64,000 bases of DNA from contig NZ_FOLO01000019.1 of assembly GCF_900112265.1 (NCBI RefSeq), positions 1-64,000 on the forward strand. Direction: 5' to 3'. Shown piece after piece: positions 27,448 to 36,585 of the stretch. The notes under the pieces were generated by a model. The model saw nothing but the letters and a program-made list of their open reading frames with translations, was not told the DNA's origin and did no database searches. Origin of the DNA: Pseudoalteromonas denitrificans DSM 6059. GTDB taxonomy: Bacteria > Pseudomonadota > Gammaproteobacteria > Enterobacterales > Alteromonadaceae. Every line of letters starts with the position of its first letter. Within the stretch, counting starts at the first letter, position 1. The translations under genes were made by a program, and so were the position numbers.

Positions 27448-29748
27448 CTACTGATTAGGGCTAATTTCAATACGATGAATTACTTCACCTGGTAATAATG
27501 GCGTATTTAGCTCTTTGATATAATCATCAAACCCTGCACGGTAAAATGGTGAAAGTGGATGACCAGATTGTCCACCAGGAATGGTTAATATCGCATTTTC
27601 TTCTAAACCAGGTTGCACAAAGAACCTCTGGGATGCACCAAAACCACTCTTTTGTACTGCAGGCATAAAACTATCACCAAAACCGGAAGCTGTAGGCATA
27701 TCTAACAAAGATGATAAAAATGGCATCTGCTTGCTAAAAGGATGTTGCAACTTTAAAGCATTCACTTTACCCCAAGCCAATGCATGTAAAGAATCCCTCT
27801 CGTTGGCACCATATTCGTTCAGTAAGTTTTTGCGCATATCTTGATATGTATTGATCATCATTTGTGGCCAAGAAGCATGTTTTTCAGTTAACCAAGAGTC
27901 TGGAAATTGTGATATTAACTGCCAAACACCTGGCTCTAAATCCCTTTTAACAGGAGCCAAACTCAAATCATGCTTAATTAATGCATTTTCTATTGGGGCA
28001 AAAATTTCATCTATAAGTGCAGCTCTATAGTGTCTCACTAAGGTATACCCAGCGGAATCACTGCATGCACATTCGCCCCATTGCGATAGCAGCTTAAGGT
28101 CTTCTTTATATTTTGTTGGTTCAGCAGACAATACTTTTGTTAATAATTTATGCCAAGATTTCAAAAACAATGCTTGATTATCTAGCTGAATTTTATAGAA
28201 GTCAGATTCTGAAAACTGACTTTTTTCAAATAATCGCATTTTTATTTGCTGTGCCCTTGCTCCCATTGCATAAGCACCATTACCAAACCTCTTTAATTGT
28301 TCAGTAGATATGACTCGAGCGTTTGCTGTCCACAACCTATTATTTTCAGGATTCAAAACCTGAGGTAATTGTATTTCATCAATAGACCAACTCGCCGAAT
28401 ACTGTTCTGACATCCCAGCAGTTTGCATTGGCTTTAAACGCCCAGGAACAGCTCCCGCAGGTTTCCAAGCCGCATCGCCATGTCTATCAACAACCAACAT
28501 ATTTTGTACTGGAATACCGATAGTTGTTGCTATATCGAGTGCTTGCTTTACCGTTTTAGCGCCTTCTAAATTCATTAACTCCATATCTACCGCATATTCT
28601 TGGTGAGCAACCCAAGTTAACGCATACTTTTCACCATCAAGAATTTTTACGGGACCATAATCACTCATTTCCAATATATAAGGCTCACTGCCTTGGGGTA
28701 ATTTTATGTCTTGTGTAATAAAATATGTCTCATCTTGTTCACTTAATTTATACCAATCTGCAGTATCTAAATAACCATTCGTAAACCCCCATGCTATATG
28801 ACTATTTGTACCAACAACGATAGCAGGTGTGCCAGGTAAAGAAACGCCGTTGATCTGACGATTATCATTATTTTCATTGTAATTTAATTGCGCACGATAC
28901 CAAATTACAGGTACGCGTAATGATAAATGCATATCATCAGATAACATACCATGCCCTGTTTTTGTCAGTGCCCCAGTAACAGCCCAATTATTACTGCCTA
29001 TATCCAAAGGCTCAGTTATTTTGTGATAACTCATATTAATTGTTTTTTGTTTAGGTATATCAGGTATTGAAAGTGTATATTCAGGTAATTTGCTACCATC
29101 GAGAGCGACTTGATATTCACTTGGCTGCGTAATAAAAGCCAACATATCTGTTCCGAACTCTTTTTCAACTTGTGTTAATGTTAAATCACGCTTAAAAGTA
29201 TTTGTTTGTAAATCAAGATACATAGTATAAATAACCAATAAGCTATCTACAGGTAGCCAAGGCTTCACTTTTGCACCAGATAACATATATTCAAAACTGG
29301 GATATTGAATTTGCGCAACAGCTTCATTAACACCCAAAGCATAACTTTTTAGTAATTTTTTATTTTTCTCAGGCATGAGTGAAAATGCTTTTTCGGCACG
29401 TTTTCTAAATTGATGAAACCGATGCTTTTTATCAACTGGGATAGCCGCCTTACCAAACAACTCAGATAATTCTCCAGCTGCATTTCGCCTTAACAAGTCC
29501 ATTTGAAAAAATCTGTCCTGCCCATGGGCATAACCTAACCCATAAGCTGCATCTTGGCGGTTATCAGCGTTGATAATTGCGATACCCAGCTTATCTCGCT
29601 CAATACTAACCTTGGAATTTATGCCTTTACTACTCGTTTTTCCGGATAATGACGGCAAACTTAAACTCAGCAGTCCATACACTAAAGCAGTGAGAAATAA
29701 GCCTAAAATACCTAACCCCAAAATCGATATTTTTAACTTTTTAAGCAT
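27448..29748 (-). CDS. Penicillin acylase family amidase (possible AHL/quorum-quenching acylase)
   Basis: A 766-residue Ntn-hydrolase of the penicillin/cephalosporin/AHL acylase family. It is made as a precursor with an N-terminal membrane or signal segment (residues 8-30), an alpha part (QDAAYGLGYAHGQDRFFQMDLLRR), and a spacer. Autocatalytic cleavage should occur before the nucleophile Ser near residue 251 in IGSNNWAVTG. The beta subunit then continues with SDDMHL and WGFTNGY. The end has GGQSGHPLSPFY, typical of the family. Members cleave amide bonds in penicillins, acyl-homoserine lactones or aculeacins. The substrate is unpredictable here, but periplasmic AHL degradation is plausible. Divergent from the YceH-NadE gene. 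Confidence 0.88.
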   Translation of the reverse strand: MLKKLKISILGLGILGLFLTALVYGLLSLSLPSLSGKTSSKGINSKVSIERDKLGIAIINADNRQDAAYGLGYAHGQDRFFQMDLLRRNAAGELSELFGKAAIPVDKKHRFHQFRKRAEKAFSLMPEKNKKLLKSYALGVNEAVAQIQYPSFEYMLSGAKVKPWLPVDSLLVIYTMYLDLQTNTFKRDLTLTQVEKEFGTDMLAFITQPSEYQVALDGSKLPEYTLSIPDIPKQKTINMSYHKITEPLDIGSNNWAVTGALTKTGHGMLSDDMHLSLRVPVIWYRAQLNYNENNDNRQINGVSLPGTPAIVVGTNSHIAWGFTNGYLDTADWYKLSEQDETYFITQDIKLPQGSEPYILEMSDYGPVKILDGEKYALTWVAHQEYAVDMELMNLEGAKTVKQALDIATTIGIPVQNMLVVDRHGDAAWKPAGAVPGRLKPMQTAGMSEQYSASWSIDEIQLPQVLNPENNRLWTANARVISTEQLKRFGNGAYAMGARAQQIKMRLFEKSQFSESDFYKIQLDNQALFLKSWHKLLTKVLSAEPTKYKEDLKLLSQWGECACSDSAGYTLVRHYRAALIDEIFAPIENALIKHDLSLAPVKRDLEPGVWQLISQFPDSWLTEKHASWPQMMINTYQDMRKNLLNEYGANERDSLHALAWGKVNALKLQHPFSKQMPFLSSLLDMPTASGFGDSFMPAVQKSGFGASQRFFVQPGLEENAILTIPGGQSGHPLSPFYRAGFDDYIKELNTPLLPGEVIHRIEISPNQ

Positions 29749-30070
29749 TTGATATCACCTATATTATTTTTATAAACTTAATTCTAACGGCACTACCACA
29801 AAAAAACAGCCGTTACAGATGAAAAATTTATGAACAAAAAACGAAACTAAAAATACTCTTTTCTTACCAGAAAAAACTAACAAGCTCAACTTTATTTAAC
29901 TAAAATAACTGTAACTTACTTTCTTCTTCAATATAGGCCTTCTTTTGCAATTAATTCAATAACGATAATAAATGAATTAAAATCAGGCCGCTTTTGTCTT
30001 TACTCTTCTTTTCCCGCTTGATTTATTACGTTAAACTCAGCCCAGCCTTAATTAACTAGAGAATTTAGCA
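29749..30070. promoter_or_regulatory. Divergent intergenic region, AT-rich
   Basis: This 322-base gap separates divergent genes, so promoters for both are expected. A short hairpin (AACGGC at 29786-29791 with GCCGTT at 29809-29814) lies near the acylase start. No gene, RNA or specific operator was seen. Confidence 0.4.
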
Positions 30071-31438
30071 ATGGAAATAAAACTCTCAACAATTCAAGCC
30101 AGAGTGATCGGCTGTATGCTAGAAAAAGAAGTCACAACACCAGATCAATATCCACTTTCTTTAAATTCTCTAACTAATGCATGTAATCAAAAATCTAGCC
30201 GCGAACCTGTCATGTCTTTATCTGAAGGTGAAGTACAACACACTTTAAATGAACTAACAGAACAAAGACTTGTCATGATAGATGAAGGCGTATCAGGCCG
30301 CGTAAGTAAATATCGTCACCGCTTTTGTAATACAGCTTTTGGCTCATTGCAATTTACAGAGCAAGAAAAAGCGATTATTTGCATTACTTTATTGCGCGGA
30401 GCACAAAGTATTGGAGAATTAAAAACAAGAACAAGTCGCTTAGCAACCTTTAATGATATACAACAAATAGAGCAAAGCTTAGATAAATTACAAGAAAAAG
30501 GACATATTGCTAAATTAGCTAAAGAAGTTGGTAAACGAGATCATAGATATGCTAATTTATTAACCGATGAACCGGTTACAGATTTAGCTGAGAATACTGC
30601 GTTATCTCTTACGCACACTATTATTAAAGAAATGCGCGTTCAACCAAATATAAATGCCGATTTTGAGATCAAACGCCGTACTGACTTCATCAAAACAAAA
30701 TTACTTCAATCAAATACAAAGTCTTTAGTTTTAGGGATCAGCGGTGGTGTAGATTCTTCAACATGTGGTCGTTTATGCCAATTAGCCATTGATGAACTTA
30801 ATGCTGAGAAATTCACAGATCAATATCAGTTCATTGCTATGCGCCTACCTTATGGTATTCAAGCCGATGAAGACGAAGCACAATTAGCAATAGACTTTAT
30901 TAAACCTTCTAGCTGCGTCACGGTAAATATTAAAGACGGTGCCGATGGCATTCATAATGAAGCGCTTGAAGCTTTAACTAAAGCAGGTTTACAACAGCCA
31001 AATGAAACAGCGATAGACTTTGTAAAAGGCAATGTAAAAGCACGCCAGCGAATGGCTGCCCAATATGAAATAGCTGGGCTCACCGGCGGTTTAGTCGTAG
31101 GCACAGACCATAGCGCTGAAAATATCACTGGTTTTTACACTAAGTTTGGTGACGGTGCCTGTGATTTAGCACCGCTATTTGGTTTATCTAAACGTCAAGT
31201 TCGCTTACTTGCACTTACATTAGGCGCTCCTGATTTACTTGTAAACAAAGTCCCTACAGCTGATCTTGAATGTGATAAACCAGGTCTTGCCGATGAAGAT
31301 GCACTCGGCATGAGTTATAATCAAATTGATGATTTCCTAGAGGGAAAATCAGTTGATAAGGAAATTGAAGAAAAACTTATTGCGATTTATCAACGAACAC
31401 AACATAAACGCCAGCCTATTCCAACTATATACGATTAA
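30071..31438 (+). CDS. nadE: YceH (DUF480) - NAD synthetase fusion protein
   Basis: A 455-residue fusion. Residues 1 to about 170 are YceH/DUF480, a double winged-helix protein: [53 protein letters not shown] and GKRDHRY all match E. coli YceH. Residues about 176-455 are a complete ammonia-dependent NAD synthetase, which amidates deamido-NAD with ATP: the P-loop SGGVDSS at 224-230, [40 protein letters not shown] and the HKRQPIP end are present. No start codon or stop separates the halves, and the YceH C-terminal coiled coil is missing. Both are normally separate genes. Consequence for regulation is unknown. Confidence 0.92.
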   Translation: MEIKLSTIQARVIGCMLEKEVTTPDQYPLSLNSLTNACNQKSSREPVMSLSEGEVQHTLNELTEQRLVMIDEGVSGRVSKYRHRFCNTAFGSLQFTEQEKAIICITLLRGAQSIGELKTRTSRLATFNDIQQIEQSLDKLQEKGHIAKLAKEVGKRDHRYANLLTDEPVTDLAENTALSLTHTIIKEMRVQPNINADFEIKRRTDFIKTKLLQSNTKSLVLGISGGVDSSTCGRLCQLAIDELNAEKFTDQYQFIAMRLPYGIQADEDEAQLAIDFIKPSSCVTVNIKDGADGIHNEALEALTKAGLQQPNETAIDFVKGNVKARQRMAAQYEIAGLTGGLVVGTDHSAENITGFYTKFGDGACDLAPLFGLSKRQVRLLALTLGAPDLLVNKVPTADLECDKPGLADEDALGMSYNQIDDFLEGKSVDKEIEEKLIAIYQRTQHKRQPIPTIYD

Positions 31439-31450
31439 AAACATCCACTC

Positions 31451-31489
31451 TTCCCAACTAATTAAAAAATAAGTTTAATTAGCTGGGAA
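31451..31489 (+). terminator. Hairpin after the YceH-NadE gene
   Basis: TTCCCA at 31451-31456 pairs with TGGGAA at 31484-31489, and CTAATTAAA at 31458-31466 with TTTAATTAG at 31474-31482, leaving one mismatch and a 7-base loop. The following bases are only moderately T-rich. Confidence 0.65.
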
Positions 31490-31624
31490 AAATTTCATTT
31501 AAGAAAAATCAAATCTTCATTACCCAAGTTATATATCCTTTACTACACTGAACAATACACAACATAATAACTAAATGCTTAGTCCTTTATGTTCTCTATA
31601 TAAAATCAAAATATCAAAGTGATT

Positions 31625-32659
31625 ATGAGTATAAATGTAAATAATAATACAATGACCCATTCTGCTGAGTGTTTACGTAAAGCAGTACCTTTGATGGTAA
31701 AATATAATATCGCAGTAACACCTTCTAATTATGCTCTTTGGTATACCTATGTTTCTGGTAATCATCCGAAATTAAACGAAAAGTTAAATAAAGCCTTAAA
31801 GCAATTTGGTACTTGTCCTCCAACCCTGTCTAGAGAATTATTCGAAGAGTTTTTATCGGATAAAGATCTTGAACTATATGATGAAATTACAACAACTATT
31901 TCAGAGCTTGTATCTCACTTTCAACAAGATGTTGACTTAACCTTAGATAATACAAAAGATTTTTCTGCGGCATTAAATGAATGCAATCAAGATTTAGATA
32001 AAATGCAACAAGATGGTGCATCTAGTACTGACATTCTAAATTTAGTCACCAAATTGTCTGAAGAATCTAAAGCAATGCAAAGCAGTGCTGAAAAGTTTCA
32101 AGATAAATTAAGCACCGCGTATCAAGAAATTTCCAGATTACAAGACGAACTCGCTCACACTCAACAAGCTGCCACAACAGATGCTCTCACAGGGTTACTT
32201 AATAGAGGCACTTTTGATTCAGATATACAGTTATTATGCGATAACAATAGCTCTAAACTAAAGCTATTTTTAACATTTGTAGACATAGATCACTTCAAAC
32301 TTTTTAATGATAATTTTGGTCATAAGAAAGGAGATAAAGTACTAGAAGCCGTTGCCGACAAGCTATTGAAAAATTCAAATCAACTCAATACTCCTTATCG
32401 TTTTGGTGGCGAAGAGTTCTGCATATTATCGCAAGCAAATAATATGAATGAGGCATCTGGATATGCGGAGAAAATTAGACTTGATATAGAACGTATTATT
32501 ATTAAAGATAATAAATCGGGTAAAAATTTACATAATATTACCGCTTCTTTTGGTGTTGCAGAGTATTTTAATGAAACTCCTGATACATTTGTAGAAAAAG
32601 CAGACTCAGCCCTTTATAAAGCAAAAGAAAATGGCAGAAACAGAGTTGAATTGTGCTAA
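31625..32659 (+). CDS. Diguanylate cyclase (GGDEF domain)
   Basis: A 344-residue cytoplasmic protein making cyclic di-GMP from two GTP. The N-terminal about 170 residues are helical and end in a coiled coil; they are unclassified. The GGDEF domain follows: TTDALTGLLNRGTFD near 185, FVDIDHFKLFNDNFGHKKGDKVL, and the active-site GGEEF near 260. The intact signature and the D/N substrate residues indicate an active cyclase. There is no clear RxxD inhibitory site before GGEEF. The start is taken at ATG 31625 rather than the GTG two codons earlier. Transcribed alone. Confidence 0.9.
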   Translation: MSINVNNNTMTHSAECLRKAVPLMVKYNIAVTPSNYALWYTYVSGNHPKLNEKLNKALKQFGTCPPTLSRELFEEFLSDKDLELYDEITTTISELVSHFQQDVDLTLDNTKDFSAALNECNQDLDKMQQDGASSTDILNLVTKLSEESKAMQSSAEKFQDKLSTAYQEISRLQDELAHTQQAATTDALTGLLNRGTFDSDIQLLCDNNSSKLKLFLTFVDIDHFKLFNDNFGHKKGDKVLEAVADKLLKNSNQLNTPYRFGGEEFCILSQANNMNEASGYAEKIRLDIERIIIKDNKSGKNLHNITASFGVAEYFNETPDTFVEKADSALYKAKENGRNRVELC

Positions 32660-33552
32660 ACAACCGTTAATACTTCGTATAATGTAAAGCTAACTTCAAG
32701 ACTAATTAAACATAGCAAAAAAATCATCAAAACATAATTATGCACCTTGGTACATACATAGGCTCCTAATGGCGCCCCTATTACCACAACAGGTATTGCA
32801 GCTAAAACATATTCATTGATTTGATTATTAAATGCATCCAAATAATAAAAATTAAATACAGACGCAATCAAAGAGGTCACGGCCATAATGATCACGGACG
32901 TTGCAGTTGAAGCTTTTAAATCCTTTTTATAAAACAAAACCAATAAAGCAAAAATAGCTATGTCGGCACCTGAGCCTATTAAACCACTTGTTATCCCTCC
33001 GATAAAACCAACCAAAGGAATTAAAAGTTTATGTTTCCAAGCTGTACTTGTACGCGCATTTTTTTTCGTAAAGTGCTGTTTAATTAAGGTAATCGCAAAA
33101 CAAAATAATAATAAACTAAAAATCGACTTTACTGCTAATCTTGGAATAAAATCGGCTATTAAGGTCAAACTCAGAATTACACCTGGTATTGCCCCTAGTA
33201 GCGCAAGAAACACAATAATTTTATAATAGCTAATTCTGCTATATATAATGGTTAATGCTGCTGCTGTCATACCAAAACTTTGGATCCCTAATGAAAAAAC
33301 CTTAGCTGTTTGGGGTTCTATTTGTAAAATCTTAGTCATCACAGGAAACGCAATGGCACCTCCACCTAAGGCTGTACCTCCCGCAACAAAAGAACCAAAA
33401 ACCATAGTTAATGCAATATTAAACTGCTCTGTAAAATTTGCTAACGCTGCATCAGGCCCCTGACTATAAAACCAAATAGCACATACAAAAATGGGAAAGC
33501 ATAAAGGGATTAACTTTATGAATAGTATATTTTTATTATTTTTATGTGGCAT
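32656..33552 (-). CDS. TauE/SafE-family (sulfite exporter-type) permease
   Basis: A 298-residue membrane protein with eight or more helices and the family's duplicated glycine-rich motifs: VFGSFVAGGTALGGGAIAFPVM near residues 50-75 and VGFIGGITSGLIGSGADI near 180-200. The family moves sulfite, sulfonates, sulfoacetate or other anions. The substrate is uncertain; cysJIH is 14 kb away, so no link is claimed. Ends overlap the convergent cyclase gene by 4 bases. ATG at 33552 was preferred to an upstream GTG. Confidence 0.85.
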   Translation of the reverse strand: MPHKNNKNILFIKLIPLCFPIFVCAIWFYSQGPDAALANFTEQFNIALTMVFGSFVAGGTALGGGAIAFPVMTKILQIEPQTAKVFSLGIQSFGMTAAALTIIYSRISYYKIIVFLALLGAIPGVILSLTLIADFIPRLAVKSIFSLLLFCFAITLIKQHFTKKNARTSTAWKHKLLIPLVGFIGGITSGLIGSGADIAIFALLVLFYKKDLKASTATSVIIMAVTSLIASVFNFYYLDAFNNQINEYVLAAIPVVVIGAPLGAYVCTKVHNYVLMIFLLCLISLEVSFTLYEVLTVV

Positions 33553-33734
33553 AACAATCACATTAACTGAATAGCACTATCATTATGCGGAGTTTATAAT
33601 CAAATTGACACGTATAAATAAGCTTTAAAATGAATAATTCTTGTCTAATTACCCTAAGTGTTTATTAATTTGTAGATCTTAGTTTATAATTACGGCACTA
33701 ATTTTTAGCTAAATCGGCAACCATACTTTAAATA

Positions 33735-34442
33735 ATGACATCACCTATTTTAATCACAGGCGCAGGACAAAGAATAGGGCTTGCAATTGCCCATCATTTA
33801 TTACGTCAAGGCCATGATCTTATTTTAAGTTATCGAACTCAGCATGCAGAAATACAAGAGTTAGAAAGCCTAGGTGCGATTTGTATTCAGGCAAATTTTA
33901 TTGATAATGCAAGCATTGATCATTTTATTAATCAAATAAAACAACATACATCATGCCTTCGCGGAATCATTCATAATGCTTCAAGTTGGGATTGTGAAAA
34001 AAACAACCCGGATTTTGCATCTTTATTTGATGATATGATGCGTATTCATGCCAAAGTGCCTTACTTAATTAATTTAGCATGTAGCAAATTATTAACAGTC
34101 ACCCCAGATAAAACCGATATTGTTCATTTAACAGATTATGTCGTTGAAACAGGAAGCCCTAAGCATATTGCTTATGCGGCAAGTAAAGCTGCTTTAGATA
34201 ATATGACAAAATCTTTTGCCAGCAAACTTGCACCACAAGTTAAGGTGAACGCGATTGCGCCCTCTTTGATTATTTTTAATCAAAATGACGACGAAGAATA
34301 CAAAGCTAAAACATTAAAAAAATCCTTAATGGAAATAGAACCTGGCAGTAAAGAAATACTCAATTGTCTAGATATGTTGCTAAGTAGCAGCTATATTACT
34401 GGTCGCACAATTCAAGTAGATGGCGGACGTCATCTGAAGTAA
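33735..34442 (+). CDS. folM: Dihydromonapterin reductase (FolM)
   Basis: A 235-residue short-chain dehydrogenase, the FolM type that reduces dihydromonapterin (and dihydrofolate weakly) with NADPH. The Rossmann motif [11 protein letters not shown] is at residues 9-19, the catalytic YAASKAAL is near 152-159, and [11 protein letters not shown] and [13 protein letters not shown] occur near the end. It is the first of a folM-folE-folX operon with gaps of 16 and 55 bases, which strongly supports a tetrahydromonapterin pathway. That context distinguishes it from generic SDRs. Confidence 0.9.
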   Translation: MTSPILITGAGQRIGLAIAHHLLRQGHDLILSYRTQHAEIQELESLGAICIQANFIDNASIDHFINQIKQHTSCLRGIIHNASSWDCEKNNPDFASLFDDMMRIHAKVPYLINLACSKLLTVTPDKTDIVHLTDYVVETGSPKHIAYAASKAALDNMTKSFASKLAPQVKVNAIAPSLIIFNQNDDEEYKAKTLKKSLMEIEPGSKEILNCLDMLLSSSYITGRTIQVDGGRHLK

Positions 34443-34458
34443 AAAAGTCGAGCTTATT

Positions 34459-35013
34459 ATGCATGAAGAATTAGAAAATAGTTATCAACAGATCATTAAA
34501 AGTGTTGGTGAAGATCCAGCGCGAGAAGGCTTATTAGATACACCTAAACGTGCCGCCAAAGCAATGTCATACCTAACACAAGGTTATAATCAAACCTTAG
34601 AAGGCATTACGAATAATGCAGTATTTACTTCTGATGCCGATGATATGGTGATGATCCAAGACATTGAGCTTTACTCTATGTGTGAACATCATTTATTACC
34701 ATTTGTTGGCCGCTGTCATATTGCTTATATTCCTAATGGCAAAGTTTTAGGTTTATCTAAATTTGCCCGTATTGTTGATATGTTTGCCCGCCGTTTTCAA
34801 ATTCAAGAGCAAATGACTCACCAAATTGCCAAAGCAGTTGAAGAAGTTACAGGTGCTAAAGGCGTAGGCGTTATTGTAGAAGCCCAACATATGTGCATGA
34901 TGATGCGTGGCGTTGAAAAACAAAATTCAAAAATGCGTACATCTGTGATGTTAGGAAACTTCAGAGAAGATGCTAAAACACGAAATGAATTTTTACAGTT
35001 GCTAAAAAGCTAA
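34459..35013 (+). CDS. folE: GTP cyclohydrolase I (FolE type)
   Basis: A 184-residue GTP cyclohydrolase I converting GTP to 7,8-dihydroneopterin triphosphate. Zinc and catalytic residues are visible in [18 protein letters not shown] (about residues 73-90) and [11 protein letters not shown] (about 149-159). The typical family opening [19 protein letters not shown] is present, and the length (184) is slightly short of E. coli FolE (222) but normal for many bacteria. It lies between folM and folX; here it likely supplies pterin for the monapterin branch, and a separate FolE may supply folate. Confidence 0.95.
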   Translation: MHEELENSYQQIIKSVGEDPAREGLLDTPKRAAKAMSYLTQGYNQTLEGITNNAVFTSDADDMVMIQDIELYSMCEHHLLPFVGRCHIAYIPNGKVLGLSKFARIVDMFARRFQIQEQMTHQIAKAVEEVTGAKGVGVIVEAQHMCMMMRGVEKQNSKMRTSVMLGNFREDAKTRNEFLQLLKS

Positions 35014-35023
35014 ATATTGTTTA

Positions 35024-35049
35024 ATTTAAGGTGGTTACCCACCTTAAAT
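35024..35049 (+). other. Perfect 11-bp hairpin between folE and folX
   Basis: ATTTAAGGTGG at 35024-35034 pairs perfectly with CCACCTTAAAT at 35039-35049 around a 4-base loop. No T run follows, so it is not a normal terminator. The core TTAAGGTGG...CCACCTTAA is shared with the cysI-cysH hairpin. Confidence 0.7.
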
Positions 35050-35068
35050 CGCTTTTATAGGGAAGAAA

Positions 35069-35428
35069 ATGCAAGCTGCAATTATTAATGTCACAAACCT
35101 CAGATTACGAACTTATATTGGTTTCAATCCCGATGAGAAAAGCAAAAAACAAGATGTCGTGATTAATGTTGAAGTGCATTACCCTGCCGAACTTGCCTGC
35201 CAATACGACCAAGTAGATAAAGCACTTAATTACAAGGTAATCACCAAAGCTATCATTGAATTAGTAGAAAAAGGACACTTTTTACTGCTTGAAAAATTAG
35301 TCGCTGACATTTTAGAAGTTACTCATCAACATGAATCTGTTACTTTTGCAAAAGTCAGAGTCGATAAGCCCCACGCCCTTAGATTTGCAGATTCCGTTTC
35401 TTTAACCTTAACTTGGCAAAAAGACTAA
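35069..35428 (+). CDS. folX: Dihydroneopterin triphosphate 2'-epimerase
   Basis: A 119-residue protein of the FolB/FolX fold. FolX epimerises dihydroneopterin triphosphate to dihydromonapterin triphosphate. Visible marks are INVTNLRLRTYIGFNPDEK near residues 5-23, a catalytic Lys/Glu-type stretch LNYKVITKAIIELVEKGHFLLLEKL near 52-77, and RVDKPHALRFADSV near the end. Context with folM argues for FolX rather than the FolB aldolase. Last gene of the operon. Confidence 0.9.
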   Translation: MQAAIINVTNLRLRTYIGFNPDEKSKKQDVVINVEVHYPAELACQYDQVDKALNYKVITKAIIELVEKGHFLLLEKLVADILEVTHQHESVTFAKVRVDKPHALRFADSVSLTLTWQKD

Positions 35429-35475
35429 TCTATAAACCTGACAGTAGCATGAAGGCGCAAACTTATTCATGCAAA

Positions 35476-35898
35476 CTAGGCTATCGATGTTGCAAGCCAA
35501 ATCACAAACGCATATCGCATACCCTTGCCCAAAAACACTAGAATTAAAAATAACCCAAATCTGATCCGCATCACACCTGCGATCAAAGTCAAAGGATCAC
35601 CCACTATCGGTAACCAAGCAAATAGTAGAGTGAGTAGCCCATATCTTTGAAAATACATTTGTGATTTTTTCAATTGGGTATCTGATACTGGGAACCACTT
35701 TTTCTCTTTAAATCTTAAACTCTCTTTTCCCAACCACCAATTAACACAACTTCCTAATGTATTTCCTAGAGTTGCACTGATCCATAACAAAAATACGCCA
35801 TAATCTTGAGTCACCAATGCTGCCAGTAAAGCTTCTGAAGCAGCAGGAAATAAAGTTGCAGCAATAAACGAGGTCAAAAATAATGAAAAATATATCAT
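35476..35898 (-). CDS. YqaA/DedA-like small membrane protein
   Basis: A 140-residue inner-membrane protein with about four hydrophobic helices. The pattern resembles the YqaA (SNARE-associated/VTT-domain) family: FPAASEALLAALVTQDYG, ATLGNTLGSCVNWWLG, and RYGLLTLLFAWLPIVGDPLTLIAGVMR, where the G-D-P-x-T/L-I-AG motif is diagnostic. YqaA/DedA proteins influence envelope lipid scrambling and polarity in general. The substrate is not known. Convergent with folX; overlapping ORFs in other frames were rejected. Confidence 0.75.
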   Translation of the reverse strand: MIYFSLFLTSFIAATLFPAASEALLAALVTQDYGVFLLWISATLGNTLGSCVNWWLGKESLRFKEKKWFPVSDTQLKKSQMYFQRYGLLTLLFAWLPIVGDPLTLIAGVMRIRFGLFLILVFLGKGMRYAFVIWLATSIA

Positions 35899-35961
35899 TT
35901 AAATATGAAATTGCTAATCTATAAAAACAAAAAGCAATCATAACAAAAATTAGGATATACA

Positions 35962-36453
35962 ATGAATAAGCTATTCATGCTTTTCTTAATCACACAGCTC
36001 TCAGCATGTGTTGGGATCACACACTCACAAACAACAAAACGTGAAACTTACATATCTGCAGGCCAAACATTCCCAATTAAAAGCCTAATTGATATAAATA
36101 ATAAAACAATACAACTTAATAAACCTAAACAACGAAAACTCATTTTATTATTTGCGACTTGGTGTCACGATTCACAGCGCACTATAAGTGATATTTTAGC
36201 CTCAAAACTCAGCACAGATCCAAATTTACAAATAGTTGGTATAGGTAAAGAAGAGTCAGTAACATCTCTTAAAAAGTTCAAACTTGAATATCAAGTATCA
36301 TTTCCTTTGATATCAGATCCAGATAAAGCAATATATGACCAATTTGCCAATACAGGTCTGCCTAGGTTATTGCTATTAGATGAAAATAACAAACTAGTAA
36401 AAGCTTTAATAGGGGAAGATCAACACACTATAGATCGTATTATTTGGGAGTAA
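35962..36453 (+). CDS. TlpA/AhpC-like thioredoxin-fold lipoprotein with one active-site Cys
   Basis: A 163-residue lipoprotein (lipobox LSAC, acylated Cys near residue 16). A thioredoxin-like domain spans about 30-163, with LILLFATWCHDSQRTI near residues 57-72. The usual CxxC is reduced to C-H-D-S, so only a single catalytic Cys remains; this resembles peroxiredoxin- or TlpA-like proteins rather than a disulfide oxidoreductase. The cis-Pro region (GLPRLLLLDE) near the end is present. Lies upstream of the spondin_N cluster. Confidence 0.7.
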   Translation: MNKLFMLFLITQLSACVGITHSQTTKRETYISAGQTFPIKSLIDINNKTIQLNKPKQRKLILLFATWCHDSQRTISDILASKLSTDPNLQIVGIGKEESVTSLKKFKLEYQVSFPLISDPDKAIYDQFANTGLPRLLLLDENNKLVKALIGEDQHTIDRIIWE

Positions 36454-36459
36454 TTAAAA

Positions 36460-36545
36460 ATTATCTGTGATAAAGAATCACTCTAATTGTGATAAAAATG
36501 TGACAACTCGGTGACACTTCCTTGATATTTGCTTTGTATTCTTAT
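36460..36545 (+). promoter_or_regulatory. Promoter with 11-bp-phased GTGAYA repeats (OmpR/PhoB-type operator)
   Basis: GTGA (as GTGATA, GTGATA, GTGACA, GTGACA) begins at 36467, 36489, 36500 and 36511. The last three are exactly 11 bases apart and the first is 22 before them, one turn each, as in PhoB/OmpR-family direct-repeat boxes. The array ends where a -35 would be; a plausible -10 is TATTCT at 36537-36542. The following gene (spondin_N) is in a cluster with an OmpR-type regulator, the likely binder. Confidence 0.65.
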
Positions 36546-36585
36546 TTTAAACAAGACGACATCGACAGATAAAAAGGAAAACAAC

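Noticed and set aside
30071..31438. YceH-NadE fusion as two separate genes with a readthrough stop or frameshift
   Set aside because: The frame is open without stops, no start codon is available right before the NadE part, and both parts align with their families up to the junction.
35741..35962. 73-codon minus-strand frame overlapping the YqaA-like gene
   Set aside because: It is out of frame with, and overlaps most of the 5' half of, the recognised YqaA-like protein; its translation has no family features.
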